From: Chloroflexota bacterium
Lineage (GTDB): Bacteria > Chloroflexota > Anaerolineae > Anaerolineales > Anaerolineaceae
Assembly (NCBI GenBank): GCA_009773005.1
Contig: WOUT01000018.1
Location: forward strand, 1-64,000
Direction: 5' to 3'
Length of the DNA: 64,000 bases
Shown: piece after piece, positions 16,576-26,551 of the stretch
How the letters are laid out: the number at the start of each line of letters is the position of its first letter
How positions within the stretch are numbered: the stretch's first letter is position 1
Translations under genes and position numbers: made by a program
The notes under the pieces: model-generated
Told to the model about the DNA's origin: nothing
Seen by the model: only the letters and a program-made list of their open reading frames with translations
Database searches by the model: none

Positions 16576-16782
16576 ATGAACACGATTAAATATTCAGTAC
16601 CTGGTATCAATTGTAATCACTGCGTTCACACTATCAAAACGGAATTAGGCGATTTGGAAGGCGTGCTCGGAGTGGATGCAGATTCAACCATTAAAGAAGT
16701 TTCGATACAGTATGACGCACCAGCCACTCCTGAAAAAATAGAAAATCTGATGGCTGAGATCAACTATCCAGTTAAAAAATAA
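16576..16782 (+). CDS. copZ: Copper chaperone CopZ (HMA domain)
   Basis: A 68-residue single heavy-metal-associated domain with metal-binding 'GINCNHCVHTI' (Cys at about 14 and 17). It carries Cu(I) in the cytosol and delivers it to the CopA ATPase. AAAGGAG precedes the ATG. It lies between csoR and copA with gaps of 12 and 21 bases, in one operon. Confidence 0.9.
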   Translation: MNTIKYSVPGINCNHCVHTIKTELGDLEGVLGVDADSTIKEVSIQYDAPATPEKIENLMAEINYPVKK

Positions 16783-16803
16783 GTTTACTCTTAAGGACGG
16801 AAT

Positions 16804-19233
16804 ATGGCCGAATCAAAGCAAGTGGTATTACCAGTAACAGGGATGACCTGCGCGAATTGTGTGGCGACGATCGAAAGAAGTCTAAAAAAGGAGAATGCTG
16901 TCCAATCCGCCTCAGTTAATTTATCCAACGAACGAGCCACAATTGAATTTAACCCGGTAGAGACAAACCTCACCGCTTTAGTAGGGCGAATCGAACGGGC
17001 AGGTTATGGGATTGCTGCAGGTGAAGCGGATTTATTGATCAAACGCATGAGCGACGACAATGATGCCCGGCGTCTGGAGAATAAACTTGCCTCACTTGAA
17101 GGGATTTTGGACGTCCATGTAACGATTGCCAATGAACGTGCCCGGGTGAAATACATTCCGACTGTGATTAGTCAAAATGAAATTCGCAGAGCAGTGATCG
17201 CTGCGGGTTTTGATTTGGTTGAGACTGAAGGAGATACCGAGGATGTGGAGGCAAAAGCCCGCCAGACTGAAATCGATCATCAAAAGAAACTCCTGATCAT
17301 CGGTATCGTTTTCTCGGTCCCGTTATTCATTCTTGCAATGGCAGGCGATCTGGGTTTCTTTTCAGATTATGTGACCCATGCGATCTGGTTCCGATTGATC
17401 TTAATGGTATTAGCGATTCCGGTTCAGTTTTATGTGGGTTGGCAATTCTACGTAGGCGCGTATAAATCACTCCGCAATGGCTCTGCAAACATGGATGTTT
17501 TGGTAGCCTTAGGTTCATCTGCAGCTTTCTTATATTCAATCCCGGCAGCGATTGGATTGATCCGCGGACATGTCTATTTTGAAACTGCCGCGGTAATCAT
17601 CACCTTAATAAAACTTGGGAAGTTTCTGGAAGCGCGCGCTAAAGGGAAAACCAGTGAAGCCATTAAGAAACTAATGGGTCTCCGGGCTAAGACCGCCCGC
17701 GTCATTCGGAATTCGATTGAAATGGATATTCCCGTTGACGATGTTTTGATAGGTGATTTGGTATTGGTAAGACCGGGAGAGAAAATTCCTGTCGACGGGG
17801 TTGTTGTAGATGGGCATTCTTCTGTGGATGAATCGATGCTCACGGGTGAGTCCATGCCGGTTGAAAAGACTGCAGGGTCGCAAGTGATCGGCGCTACAAT
17901 GAACAAGGCTGGATCCTTAAAGTTCGAGGCGACAAAAATCGGCAAGGAAACTGCCCTGGCTCAAATTGTCCGCCTGGTGGAAGAGGCGCAGGGAAGTAAA
18001 GCGCCTATCCAGAAATTGGTAGACAAGGTTTCTGCAGTTTTTGTGCCAATTGTAATTGTTTTAGGTATCCTGACCTTTCTTGGGTGGCTATTCTTTGGTC
18101 CACAATTGGCTATTAATTCAGATATGACACCGGTTACCAGAGCATTGATCAATATGGTAGCAGTTTTAGTAATTGCCTGTCCGTGCGCAATGGGATTGGC
18201 AACTCCCACTGCCATTATGGTAGGTACTGGCAAGGGCGCCGAGATGGGAGTCTTGATAAAATCCTCTGAAGCGTTGGAACGGGCAGGTTCCGTAAAAATG
18301 GTGGTTCTCGATAAGACCGGAACGATCACCCGTGGACAACCGGCAGTGACAGATGTAATGACGTCGAAATCCTGGCAGGCAAATGACCTGCTGCAACTGG
18401 CTGCTTCGCTTGAAAAGAACAGCGAACATCCGCTGGGGGAATCAATTGTGGCAGAAGCGGGAAACCGTTCACTTAAACTTTCTGATCCAGAGACATTTGA
18501 ATCGGAGACTGGTCTTGGTGTTCATGGAATGGTGCAACGGCATCAAGTGTTAGTCGGCAACCAAAGAATGATGACCATGAAAGGGATATTGGTTGACGAA
18601 TGGCAAAAAGAGATCACTCATCTGCAGAGTGAAGGAAAAACAGCGATGTTAATTGCTATTGATGGAGGCATGGCAGGCATCATTGCGGTAGCAGATACAG
18701 TTAAAGACGGCTCAGTGGAGGCGATCCGATCTCTACATGCATTGGGTTTAAAAGTTGCCATGATCACCGGCGACAATCAGCAAACCGCTAATGCTGTGGC
18801 CCGGCAAGTCGGGGTAGACACAGTCCTCGCAGAGGTTCTGCCTGGTGACAAAGCCGCTGAAGTGAAAAAATTGCAGGCTCAAGGGTACACCGTTGCAATG
18901 GTCGGTGACGGAATTAATGACGCCCCGGCGCTAACTCAGGCTGATGTTGGCATTGCCATTGGTACCGGAACGGATATTGCCATGGCGTCTGCGCCGGTTG
19001 TTTTGATCAGCGGTGATCTGCGAGGAGTTGTTCGGGCGATCAATTTGTCTAAGAAGACGCTGAATACAATAAAGCAAAATCTTTTCTGGGCTTTCTTTTA
19101 CAACGTTGTCTTAATTCCTGTTGCAATGTTCGGTTTATTGATGCCAATCCTGGCAGCAGGAGCCATGGCGTTCAGCAGTGTGTTTGTAGTGAGTAATAGT
19201 TTGCGATTAACTAAAAAGAAAATCGATTTTTAA
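16804..19233 (+). CDS. copA: Cu(I)-exporting P1B-type ATPase
   Basis: An 809-residue P-type ATPase. It has a first HMA domain with 'GMTCANC' (Cys16, Cys19) and a second HMA-like domain (about 75-140) that has lost both cysteines. Membrane helices and the transport motif Cys459-Pro-Cys461 follow, then phosphorylation Asp503 in 'DKTGT', 'HPLGESI' in the nucleotide domain, and '[10 protein letters not shown]' in the hinge. It exports Cu(I) from the cytosol. It is controlled by CsoR through the upstream operator. Confidence 0.95.
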   Translation: MAESKQVVLPVTGMTCANCVATIERSLKKENAVQSASVNLSNERATIEFNPVETNLTALVGRIERAGYGIAAGEADLLIKRMSDDNDARRLENKLASLEGILDVHVTIANERARVKYIPTVISQNEIRRAVIAAGFDLVETEGDTEDVEAKARQTEIDHQKKLLIIGIVFSVPLFILAMAGDLGFFSDYVTHAIWFRLILMVLAIPVQFYVGWQFYVGAYKSLRNGSANMDVLVALGSSAAFLYSIPAAIGLIRGHVYFETAAVIITLIKLGKFLEARAKGKTSEAIKKLMGLRAKTARVIRNSIEMDIPVDDVLIGDLVLVRPGEKIPVDGVVVDGHSSVDESMLTGESMPVEKTAGSQVIGATMNKAGSLKFEATKIGKETALAQIVRLVEEAQGSKAPIQKLVDKVSAVFVPIVIVLGILTFLGWLFFGPQLAINSDMTPVTRALINMVAVLVIACPCAMGLATPTAIMVGTGKGAEMGVLIKSSEALERAGSVKMVVLDKTGTITRGQPAVTDVMTSKSWQANDLLQLAASLEKNSEHPLGESIVAEAGNRSLKLSDPETFESETGLGVHGMVQRHQVLVGNQRMMTMKGILVDEWQKEITHLQSEGKTAMLIAIDGGMAGIIAVADTVKDGSVEAIRSLHALGLKVAMITGDNQQTANAVARQVGVDTVLAEVLPGDKAAEVKKLQAQGYTVAMVGDGINDAPALTQADVGIAIGTGTDIAMASAPVVLISGDLRGVVRAINLSKKTLNTIKQNLFWAFFYNVVLIPVAMFGLLMPILAAGAMAFSSVFVVSNSLRLTKKKIDF

Positions 19234-19282
19234 CACATAATTCAAAAAATATTTCGGACGATATAAACTAATCAAAAGGAAC

Positions 19283-19807
19283 ATGATGAAACCTAAATTC
19301 TTAATAATTTCTGTAGTTGTATTGACCCTTGTGATGGCTCTAGCAGGTTGCGCAAACCAACAAAATTCTGGTTCAGGTTTTGCAAGTATTCCTGCAGGAA
19401 AGGCATTTGCTGAGGGGCAAGAAATCTATTTTTCACATACTGAAGTTTCTGACGCTCAGTTGGCAGAAAAATTAACCCAAATGATGAAATCTCCCGTTCT
19501 ATATGTCCCATCTCTCAGCAGTGTTCCCGAAGAAGCCACATCTGCAGTGTATGTTTTCGAAAATGGGGTAAAAGGCAAAGGTCCATTGGGGTTTCAATCT
19601 GATGTATTTGATAATCCACCCGGTACAACTGGATATACACCACTAAGACGGATTATATTAGTAAAATGGTTGGAGTCAGCAACCCCTGCTGAAATTAGAT
19701 CAGCTGTTGACATAATGACTGCTGAAACGAATGGCGAATTAACGCTTCAAAAAACAGATATTGTGGTGAACATGCCCTTCATGGTTTGGGCAGACGGTAA
19801 GCGGTAG
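19283..19807 (+). CDS. Putative lipoprotein downstream of copA
   Basis: A 174-residue secreted protein with a lipoprotein signal peptide: hydrophobic core then lipobox 'LAGC' with Cys23. The mature part has no further Cys and no clear metal motif. It resembles small periplasmic/surface proteins of unknown function ('YFSHTEVSDAQLAEKLTQ', 'PLRRIILVKWL'), possibly the DUF7482 group. It begins 49 bases after copA without an obvious terminator between, so it may belong to the copper response. That link rests only on position. Confidence 0.65.
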   Translation: MMKPKFLIISVVVLTLVMALAGCANQQNSGSGFASIPAGKAFAEGQEIYFSHTEVSDAQLAEKLTQMMKSPVLYVPSLSSVPEEATSAVYVFENGVKGKGPLGFQSDVFDNPPGTTGYTPLRRIILVKWLESATPAEIRSAVDIMTAETNGELTLQKTDIVVNMPFMVWADGKR

Positions 19808-19852
19808 AAAACATAAAAATGGTAAAATTACGTTTAGTATACGGAGGATGGA

Positions 19853-21886
19853 ATGATGGATGAACTTCAGAATAAAGCAATAAACACTCTTCGGTTTTTG
19901 TCTGCAGATGCTGTCCAGCAGGCGAATTCGGGACACCCCGGATTGCCGATGGGTGCTGCTGCGATTGCTTATACTATTTGGACGAAACATTTAAAGTTTG
20001 ATCCCAATACTCCGGATTGGGCTGACCGTGATCGTTTTATACTTTCTGGTGGACACGGTTCAATGCTTTTATACAGTCTGTTGCACCTGACCGGTTATGA
20101 TGTTTCACTCGATGATCTTAAACAATTTCGGCAATGGGGCTCGCGCACACCAGGGCACCCGGAGTTTGGATTTACTCCTGGAGTAGACACCACCACTGGT
20201 CCGCTTGGGCAAGGGTTTACAAACGGTGTAGGAATGGCGATTGCTGAAACACACCTGGCAGCAGAATTTAACCAGGCGGATAGTACGATCGTTGATCATT
20301 ATGTCTACGGAATCGTGACCGATGGAGACTTGATGGAAGGAGTCAGCAGTGAAGCTGCGTCACTGGCAGGTCATTTGAAATTAAGCAAGATCATTTATTG
20401 TTACGATGACAACCGCATCTCCATTGACGGTTCCACTGAGCTCTCATTTACTGAAGACCGCGGTAAACGCTTTGAAGCATATGGTTGGCAAGTGTTAAAC
20501 GTTTCGGATGGAAATAACGTTGAAGAAATTGATCGTGCCATCATTGCAGCTAAAAAAGATGACCGTCCCTCACTGATCATTTGCCGAACGCACATCGGTT
20601 TTGGCATGCCTAACAAACAGGATACCTCAAAAGCTCACGGTGAACCCCCGGGTGATGCAGAACTTAACGCCGCAAAACGAAATTTGGGCTGGCCTGAAGA
20701 ACCAAGGTTCCATATTCCTGACGAGGTGAAGGCATTTTATTTACAAATAGGAAAAGCAGGTGATGCCCGTAAAAAAGAGTGGGACAAGCTATTGAAGGCA
20801 TATTCACAAGCTTTTCCAACTTTCGGAAAAGAATTCGTTAGAAGAATGGAATCAAAACTACCTGTGGATTGGGCAGCTTCATTGCCAGAGTTTGAAGCTG
20901 ATTCTAAGGGGATGGCTTCCCGCGTCGCCTCAGGTCAGGTGATCAATTCTTTGGCCGGTATCTTGCCGGAATTGATGGGGGGATCTGCAGATTTAACCCC
21001 TTCTAATAACACCTGGATTATGGAATCTTCAGCATTCCAGGCGAATAACCCAATTGGCAGGTACCTGCACTTCGGCGTGCGAGAACACGCTATGGGAGCT
21101 ATCGTCAACGGGTTGGCTTACCATAAAGGGTTGATTCCTTTCGGGGCAACTTTCCTCGTTTTTACCGATTACATGAGGGGTGCAATGAGACTTTCTGCGC
21201 TTTCTAGTTTGCATTCAATTTGGGTGTTGACGCATGACAGCATCGGTTTGGGAGAGGACGGACCTACTCATCAACCAATTGAACAATTGGCTGCTTTGAG
21301 GGCAATTCCCAATATGACGGTCATCCGACCAGCGGACGCTAACGAAACTGTTGAAGCCTGGCGTTCAGCAATCGAAAATACATCTGGACCCACCGTGATC
21401 GCGTTATCCCGCCAGGCATTACCCACTATTGACCGGAACCAATATGGATCCGCAAAGGGCGCGCAGAAGGGAGCGTACGTCCTCGCTGACTTCGGTACTG
21501 GCAAGCCGGAGATTCTTTTAATGGCTTCTGGATCTGAGGTAGATTTGATTCTGCAGACAGGAATAAGATTAGCGAATTCCGGAAATTCAGTTCGGGTTAT
21601 TTCCTTCCCAAGCTGGGAATTATTTGAAAAGATGGGCAAAGAGTATAAGGAGAGCGTTTTGCTTCCGGATGTTAAAAAAAGACTGGCTGTCGAGATGGGC
21701 GTCGCGCAAGGATGGGAAAAATGGGTGGGAACTGAGGGAATAATTCTTGGAATTAATGGTTACGGAGCGTCTGCGCCATATAAAATATTGTTGGAAAAAT
21801 ATGGTTTTACGGTTGAGAATGTCTATCAACTTACCCTTTCACTTCTAAATTTGGAGGAAAATAATGCGTATAGCTATTGCTTGTGA
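19853..21886 (+). CDS. tkt: Transketolase
   Basis: A 677-residue transketolase. The N-terminal thiamine-diphosphate domain has '[11 protein letters not shown]' and the Mg/ThDP motif 'GDGDLMEG'-like '[19 protein letters not shown]'. The Pyr domain carries 'FGVREHAMG' and '[16 protein letters not shown]', and the usual C-terminal domain follows. It transfers two-carbon units in the non-oxidative pentose phosphate pathway. ACGGAGG precedes the ATG. Its last 23 bases overlap the start of rpiB, so the two are translationally coupled. Confidence 0.95.
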   Translation: MMDELQNKAINTLRFLSADAVQQANSGHPGLPMGAAAIAYTIWTKHLKFDPNTPDWADRDRFILSGGHGSMLLYSLLHLTGYDVSLDDLKQFRQWGSRTPGHPEFGFTPGVDTTTGPLGQGFTNGVGMAIAETHLAAEFNQADSTIVDHYVYGIVTDGDLMEGVSSEAASLAGHLKLSKIIYCYDDNRISIDGSTELSFTEDRGKRFEAYGWQVLNVSDGNNVEEIDRAIIAAKKDDRPSLIICRTHIGFGMPNKQDTSKAHGEPPGDAELNAAKRNLGWPEEPRFHIPDEVKAFYLQIGKAGDARKKEWDKLLKAYSQAFPTFGKEFVRRMESKLPVDWAASLPEFEADSKGMASRVASGQVINSLAGILPELMGGSADLTPSNNTWIMESSAFQANNPIGRYLHFGVREHAMGAIVNGLAYHKGLIPFGATFLVFTDYMRGAMRLSALSSLHSIWVLTHDSIGLGEDGPTHQPIEQLAALRAIPNMTVIRPADANETVEAWRSAIENTSGPTVIALSRQALPTIDRNQYGSAKGAQKGAYVLADFGTGKPEILLMASGSEVDLILQTGIRLANSGNSVRVISFPSWELFEKMGKEYKESVLLPDVKKRLAVEMGVAQGWEKWVGTEGIILGINGYGASAPYKILLEKYGFTVENVYQLTLSLLNLEENNAYSYCL

Positions 21887-22328
21887 TCACGCGGGATACC
21901 CGTTAAAAGATGAAGTGATCGCTGTCGTTCAAGAATCAGGTCTGGATGTCATTGATCTTGGAACCTATGATCAGGAACCGGTGGATTATCCGGACTATGC
22001 AGAAAAAGCGGGTCGGGCAATTACACAAGGACTAGCCGACCGGGCTATCGTCATTTGCGGGTCCGGGGTCGGAGCGTGCATTGCCGCAAACAAGATCAAA
22101 GGAGTGTATGCCTGTTTGTGTCATGATACGTATTCGGCTCATCAGGGTGTTGAACACGATCACATGAATGTTTTATGTTTGGGCGGAAGGGTCATCGGAC
22201 CTGAACTTGCCAAAGAAATTGTTAGATCATTCATAGCCGCCACATTCTCAAACAAAGAACGCCACATGCGGCGCGTTGGAAAGATCTTGCAGCTGGAGTC
22301 AAACGGAAAGATCAATACTCCAAATTAA
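21864..22328 (+). CDS. rpiB: Ribose-5-phosphate isomerase B
   Basis: A 154-residue RpiB/LacAB-family isomerase. It has '[11 protein letters not shown]' at the N-terminus, 'DYPDYAEK', the catalytic-Cys region '[15 protein letters not shown]', and '[12 protein letters not shown]'. It interconverts ribose-5-phosphate and ribulose-5-phosphate. GGAGGA lies within the transketolase 3' end just before its ATG. It forms an operon with transketolase and the transaldolase/phosphoglucose isomerase fusion. Confidence 0.94.
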   Translation: MRIAIACDHAGYPLKDEVIAVVQESGLDVIDLGTYDQEPVDYPDYAEKAGRAITQGLADRAIVICGSGVGACIAANKIKGVYACLCHDTYSAHQGVEHDHMNVLCLGGRVIGPELAKEIVRSFIAATFSNKERHMRRVGKILQLESNGKINTPN

Positions 22329-22358
22329 TTTAAAAATAATAGGATATCAGGTGATTTC

Positions 22359-25145
22359 TTGAAATCGATTGACGAACTTCATAATTTTGGGCAGGCTCTT
22401 TGGTATGACAATATTCAGCGTTCGCTATTAGGTAACGGGGAACTTAAAGCGATGATCGAAAGGGGGGAGATCAAGGGAGTTACTTCAAACCCAAGTATCT
22501 TCCACAATGCAATTACAAAAACCAACGACTATGACGAAACCCTTAAGCCGATGGCGTGGGCGGGTCTGAATGCTGAAGAGATCTTCTGGGAACTTGCAAT
22601 CAAGGATATTCAGGAAGCAGCTGATCTGTTTCTTCCAATTTATCGATCTTCCCATCGGAAGGACGGATATGTAAGTCTGGAAGTAAGTCCTTTCTTGGCG
22701 AAGGATACGGAAGCAACCATTTGTGAAGCCAAGCGTTTGTGGGAAAAAGTAGATCGTCCAAATCTGATGATTAAAATCCCAGCAACAGTTGAAGGAATCC
22801 CAGCGATCCGAAGAACCATTACAGACGGGCTCAACGTCAATGTAACCTTAATATTCTCTTTGAAGAGATACCAAGCGGTTATTGAAGCATTTCTCTCAGG
22901 TCTGGAAGCCCGCCTGAAGGCGGGCAAAGGTTTGGATCACATCGCATCGGTCGCGTCCTTTTTCGTTTCCCGAGTGGATACTAAAGTGGATGGAATGATA
23001 TCCAAGCTAATCGAAAGCGGATCATTGTCTGTTGACGAAGCAAATAAACTGTTTGGAAAAGCAGCCATTGCCAACGCCAAATTGGCTTATCAATTGTATA
23101 AGGAAAAATTCTCAGGAGAACGGTTTAAGAGTTTATTCAAGAATGGAGCCCAAAATCAACGCCCACTTTGGGCTTCTACCAGTACCAAGAATCCCAACTA
23201 CAGGGATGTCATTTATATTGAGGAATTGATCGGAGCTGAAACCGTCAACACTGTTCCTCCTGCTACATTGGTGGCTTATGGGGATCACGGTAATGCGGCA
23301 TTAACGATCGAAAAAGATTTGGAAAAGGAAAAACAATCAATTCATGCATTGGAATCTACAGGAATCTCAATGCAGACAGTCACGAACGAATTGGAAGAAC
23401 AGGGAGTGAAGTCCTTTGCAGACGCTTTCCGTTCTCTCTTGCAAAGTGTAGAAGAGCGGCGCCAAGTGCAGGTTACAGGTCTCTTCGGTCTGGCCTCAGA
23501 CGTAAAGAAACGCGTATTGATGCTGCAAAAACAGGATTTCGTTAAACGCATGGTTGATTATGACCCGTCGTTGTGGACACAGGATCCAAAAGGTCAAGAC
23601 GAAATCCGGGTGAGAATGGACTGGTTAAATGCCCCCTGGCAGTCTGAAGAATTACTGCCCCATATTGAGAATCTATTATCAGAATGTCGAAGTACAGGTT
23701 TCACCCACGCGCTGTTGCTTGGCATGGGGGGATCTTCGCTTGCGCCGGAAGTGCTGTGTGTGATCAATGGTCAAAGCGAATATCGAGGAGTGCAAGGTCT
23801 GGATCTCGGCGTTTTGGATTCTACAAATCCGGATGAAGTGCTGCTTGCGAGTCAACATTTTCCAATTGAAACGACTCTTTTTATTGTTGCCAGCAAATCC
23901 GGAACGACTGAAGAGATCAACGCATTTTATCAATATTTTTGGGACCAAGCTACGACCATTTTAGGCGAACGTGCCGGCTCACATTTCATCGCAATCACCG
24001 ATCCGGAAACCAGGTTGGAAAAACTTGCCAAAGACAAAGGTTTTTGGAAAGTCTTTTCGGCGAATCCAAGAGTGGGTGGGCGTAATTCTGCCTTGACTGC
24101 TTTTGGACTTGTGCCGGCAGCCTTGATCGGGATGAATGTGCAAGAATTATTAAAGCGAGCACAAACGACAGCAGAGTTATGCAGGCAATCGGTTCCAATC
24201 TCTGCAAACCCTGGGGTTGTGCTTGGCGCTGTGATTGCGGAAGCCGCTCTGCATGGTAGAGATAAACTGACTGTTGTGACTGACCGGGCTTGGAGCTCTT
24301 TTGGCAACTGGCTGGAGCAATTGATCGCAGAAAGCAGCGGCAAAGATGGAAAGGGGATCGTACCTGTTGCGAATGAGCCACGAGTTAGTGCAACAAAATA
24401 TGGCAAAGATCGGTTGTTTGTATATCTGAGAAATTCAGGTGAATCGGATACGTTTTGCGATCAAGTTCGGCAGGCAGGTCATCCGGTGATTGTTTTCGAT
24501 GTTGAGACATCATACGATCTTGGCAGCCAATTCTACCTTTGGGAAGTAGCGACTGCAACCGCGTGCTCGATTCTGGGCATCAATTCTTTTGATCAACCAG
24601 ATGTGCAGGATGCAAAAACGCGCACAAGGGCGGGGATAGCCGCTTATAAACAGACCGGGAAACTCGACCAAGGGACACCAATAATGAATCTTGAAGATGG
24701 TGATATTTTCTCTAATCAGGTTCTAGAAATGGGTCAAAAAAAATCCGTACATGCAGCGCTGGATTTGTTCTTGCAGAAATATCTTCAGACTGGTGATTAT
24801 GTTGCCATTAATGCGTTCATCCCTCGAACCCCAAGGCTTGAAGCAGGACTTCAGACCTTGCGGGCGGAAATTTTATCAACTTATGGGAATGCGGTCACAT
24901 TGGGCTTCGGCCCACGCTTTATGCATTCCACAGGGCAGCTTCACAAAGGCGGGCCCAATTCAGGGGTGTTCATTGAGATTACCGCAGACCCAATTGCGAA
25001 TATTGAAATACCTGGTGAGGGATTAACCTTCGGAACCCTGCAAATGGCTCAGGCGCTTGGAGATTATCAAGCCTTGGAAGTAAAAGACCGTAGATTGATT
25101 CGAATCCATTTGAGAAAACCAGAGGTAACAGTTCTCCTAAAATAA
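22359..25145 (+). CDS. tal-pgi: Bifunctional transaldolase / glucose-6-phosphate isomerase
   Basis: A 928-residue fusion. Residues about 1-370 are transaldolase, with 'GVTSNPSIFHNAI' and Schiff-base Lys139 in 'LMIKIPAT'. Residues about 385-928 are glucose-6-phosphate isomerase, with 'LLGMGGSSLAPEVL', 'SKSGTTEEINAF', and 'GHPVIVFD' onward. It links the pentose phosphate pathway to glycolysis in one polypeptide. Such fusions are known in several bacterial groups. The start is TTG at 22359 with an AGGTGA site 5 bases upstream. Third gene of the tkt operon. Confidence 0.93.
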   Translation: MKSIDELHNFGQALWYDNIQRSLLGNGELKAMIERGEIKGVTSNPSIFHNAITKTNDYDETLKPMAWAGLNAEEIFWELAIKDIQEAADLFLPIYRSSHRKDGYVSLEVSPFLAKDTEATICEAKRLWEKVDRPNLMIKIPATVEGIPAIRRTITDGLNVNVTLIFSLKRYQAVIEAFLSGLEARLKAGKGLDHIASVASFFVSRVDTKVDGMISKLIESGSLSVDEANKLFGKAAIANAKLAYQLYKEKFSGERFKSLFKNGAQNQRPLWASTSTKNPNYRDVIYIEELIGAETVNTVPPATLVAYGDHGNAALTIEKDLEKEKQSIHALESTGISMQTVTNELEEQGVKSFADAFRSLLQSVEERRQVQVTGLFGLASDVKKRVLMLQKQDFVKRMVDYDPSLWTQDPKGQDEIRVRMDWLNAPWQSEELLPHIENLLSECRSTGFTHALLLGMGGSSLAPEVLCVINGQSEYRGVQGLDLGVLDSTNPDEVLLASQHFPIETTLFIVASKSGTTEEINAFYQYFWDQATTILGERAGSHFIAITDPETRLEKLAKDKGFWKVFSANPRVGGRNSALTAFGLVPAALIGMNVQELLKRAQTTAELCRQSVPISANPGVVLGAVIAEAALHGRDKLTVVTDRAWSSFGNWLEQLIAESSGKDGKGIVPVANEPRVSATKYGKDRLFVYLRNSGESDTFCDQVRQAGHPVIVFDVETSYDLGSQFYLWEVATATACSILGINSFDQPDVQDAKTRTRAGIAAYKQTGKLDQGTPIMNLEDGDIFSNQVLEMGQKKSVHAALDLFLQKYLQTGDYVAINAFIPRTPRLEAGLQTLRAEILSTYGNAVTLGFGPRFMHSTGQLHKGGPNSGVFIEITADPIANIEIPGEGLTFGTLQMAQALGDYQALEVKDRRLIRIHLRKPEVTVLLK

Positions 25146-25157
25146 GGAACGAATGCT

Positions 25158-25508
25158 ATGACCAATAGAATTGATGATTTTCAAACCTACCGCGAGAAAA
25201 TGAATGCCAGAATTCTGGACATTGATAATTTGGGAATTAAACGATTTTTCAATCTGGATACTAAAGCATACGAAAACGGCGCTCTGGATTCTAAAACCAA
25301 GGAATTGTTAGGTCTCGTATCCTCGATGGTAATGCGATGCAATGATTGCATCGATTATCATATTCTTCAGTGTGTTGATACAGGTTGGAAGGACGAAGAA
25401 CTTTATGACGCATTCAATGTGGCGCTTGTTGTTGGCGGGAGTATTGTTATTCCTCATTTAAGACACGCAGTTGAGACGCTTGATCTATACCGTGAGAAAA
25501 CGAAATAG
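25158..25508 (+). CDS. AhpD-like/carboxymuconolactone decarboxylase family protein
   Basis: A 116-residue all-helical protein with the AhpD signature 'RCNDCIDYHI', a CxxC pair followed by His three residues later. This motif supports peroxide- or disulfide-linked redox reactions. It begins 12 bases after the Tal-Pgi stop, so it is in the pentose-phosphate operon, where it could protect against oxidants. The substrate is not known. Confidence 0.82.
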   Translation: MTNRIDDFQTYREKMNARILDIDNLGIKRFFNLDTKAYENGALDSKTKELLGLVSSMVMRCNDCIDYHILQCVDTGWKDEELYDAFNVALVVGGSIVIPHLRHAVETLDLYREKTK

Positions 25509-25524
25509 TAGAGAGAAAGATGTC

Positions 25525-26550
25525 TCAAGTTTTCGGGAATTCTTTCTTGCCTATTTTTTTGATTCGATTGAAAATCAAGGTTCCAACTAGAATCCCAGCC
25601 AGCGCTTCAAACGGGTGTGAAAGCAGACACAAGACTACTTGACCAACACGACGCACCAACGATACACCCATGGCTGTACGGGTAGGGGGGATAACCTGTG
25701 TACTCCAATCCAGCTCGATAAATCTGTCCATGTAATTGTTTTTAATGCAGCCCTCAAGGCTGAAAATGTACAGGTGGTTCACTGCTTGGCTAGCCAGCAA
25801 CAGGTCTCTTTTCAAATCGATCCAACGTAACACCTTGAGGGGTGGTAGACCTTCTAATTCCACACCGCCGCCGGTGCTGCCAATGCCGACCGCTTTGGCG
25901 TGTTGGGCGTAGCTCCATAAAATGGAATCTGCGTAGTAAGGGAAAAAACTTGAGTAAAGCATTAAAACTTCGCGGTCAGAAGGCAAAGGCAGGATCCCCA
26001 AAATTTTGGTGAAAAAGTTCGATCTGGCGGCTCGCTCATCAACGACTATCGGAAACTGGTAGGTCTCAACTGCAAAACCGTCAGATCTAATCATTTGCAT
26101 CAGCGCTCGGGTATCAACTTCATTACTGGCATAACGTTTTCCTGAGAAATATCGTCTGGCGATCTGTTTAAACTGGCTCACAGGGTTTTTCCCAAGAGCG
26201 AGTACTGTGTCGAGTTTAGGTTCGATATCCAATCCGATCACCGAAATTTCAAGTTTGTGTTTGTTCCTCCATTCTTTGAATTTGAAATATTGCCGGATGG
26301 CATCCTGGATCGTGTCCAAATTTGTCCAATACCCTTCGCTCTTTGGCAGCAACAGCCAGGCGGTAATGGGAATTCCGGCACGGGTTAACTTTTTAACAAT
26401 ATCAGCCCGCTCCATAGACAGATCCAGTAAACCAAGACTGACATTGGCATTGAGACTGGATAAATCTTTCATCACCTTGCTATCGGAAAATAACACTTTC
26501 AGATCAGGTGTTTCCAGCTCGCAAAAAAAGGTGATTGAAGGTTTTGGCAT
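25525..26550 (-). CDS. Hypothetical protein linked to the arabinofuranosidase gene
   Basis: A 341-residue protein I do not recognise as a named family. The N-terminal 240 residues alternate strands and helices with conserved-looking acidic pairs ('GLLDLSMERAD', 'VIGLDIEPKLD', 'RWIDLKRDLL'), compatible with a TIM-barrel-like fold. The C-terminus has a membrane segment ('ALAGILVGTLIF') and a basic tail, so it may sit on the inner membrane face. It starts one base after the GH51 stop with an AGAGGAAA site, hence the same operon. A role in arabinoside handling is only inferred. Confidence 0.6.
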   Translation of the reverse strand: MPKPSITFFCELETPDLKVLFSDSKVMKDLSSLNANVSLGLLDLSMERADIVKKLTRAGIPITAWLLLPKSEGYWTNLDTIQDAIRQYFKFKEWRNKHKLEISVIGLDIEPKLDTVLALGKNPVSQFKQIARRYFSGKRYASNEVDTRALMQMIRSDGFAVETYQFPIVVDERAARSNFFTKILGILPLPSDREVLMLYSSFFPYYADSILWSYAQHAKAVGIGSTGGGVELEGLPPLKVLRWIDLKRDLLLASQAVNHLYIFSLEGCIKNNYMDRFIELDWSTQVIPPTRTAMGVSLVRRVGQVVLCLLSHPFEALAGILVGTLIFNRIKKIGKKEFPKT

Positions 26551-26551
26551 A

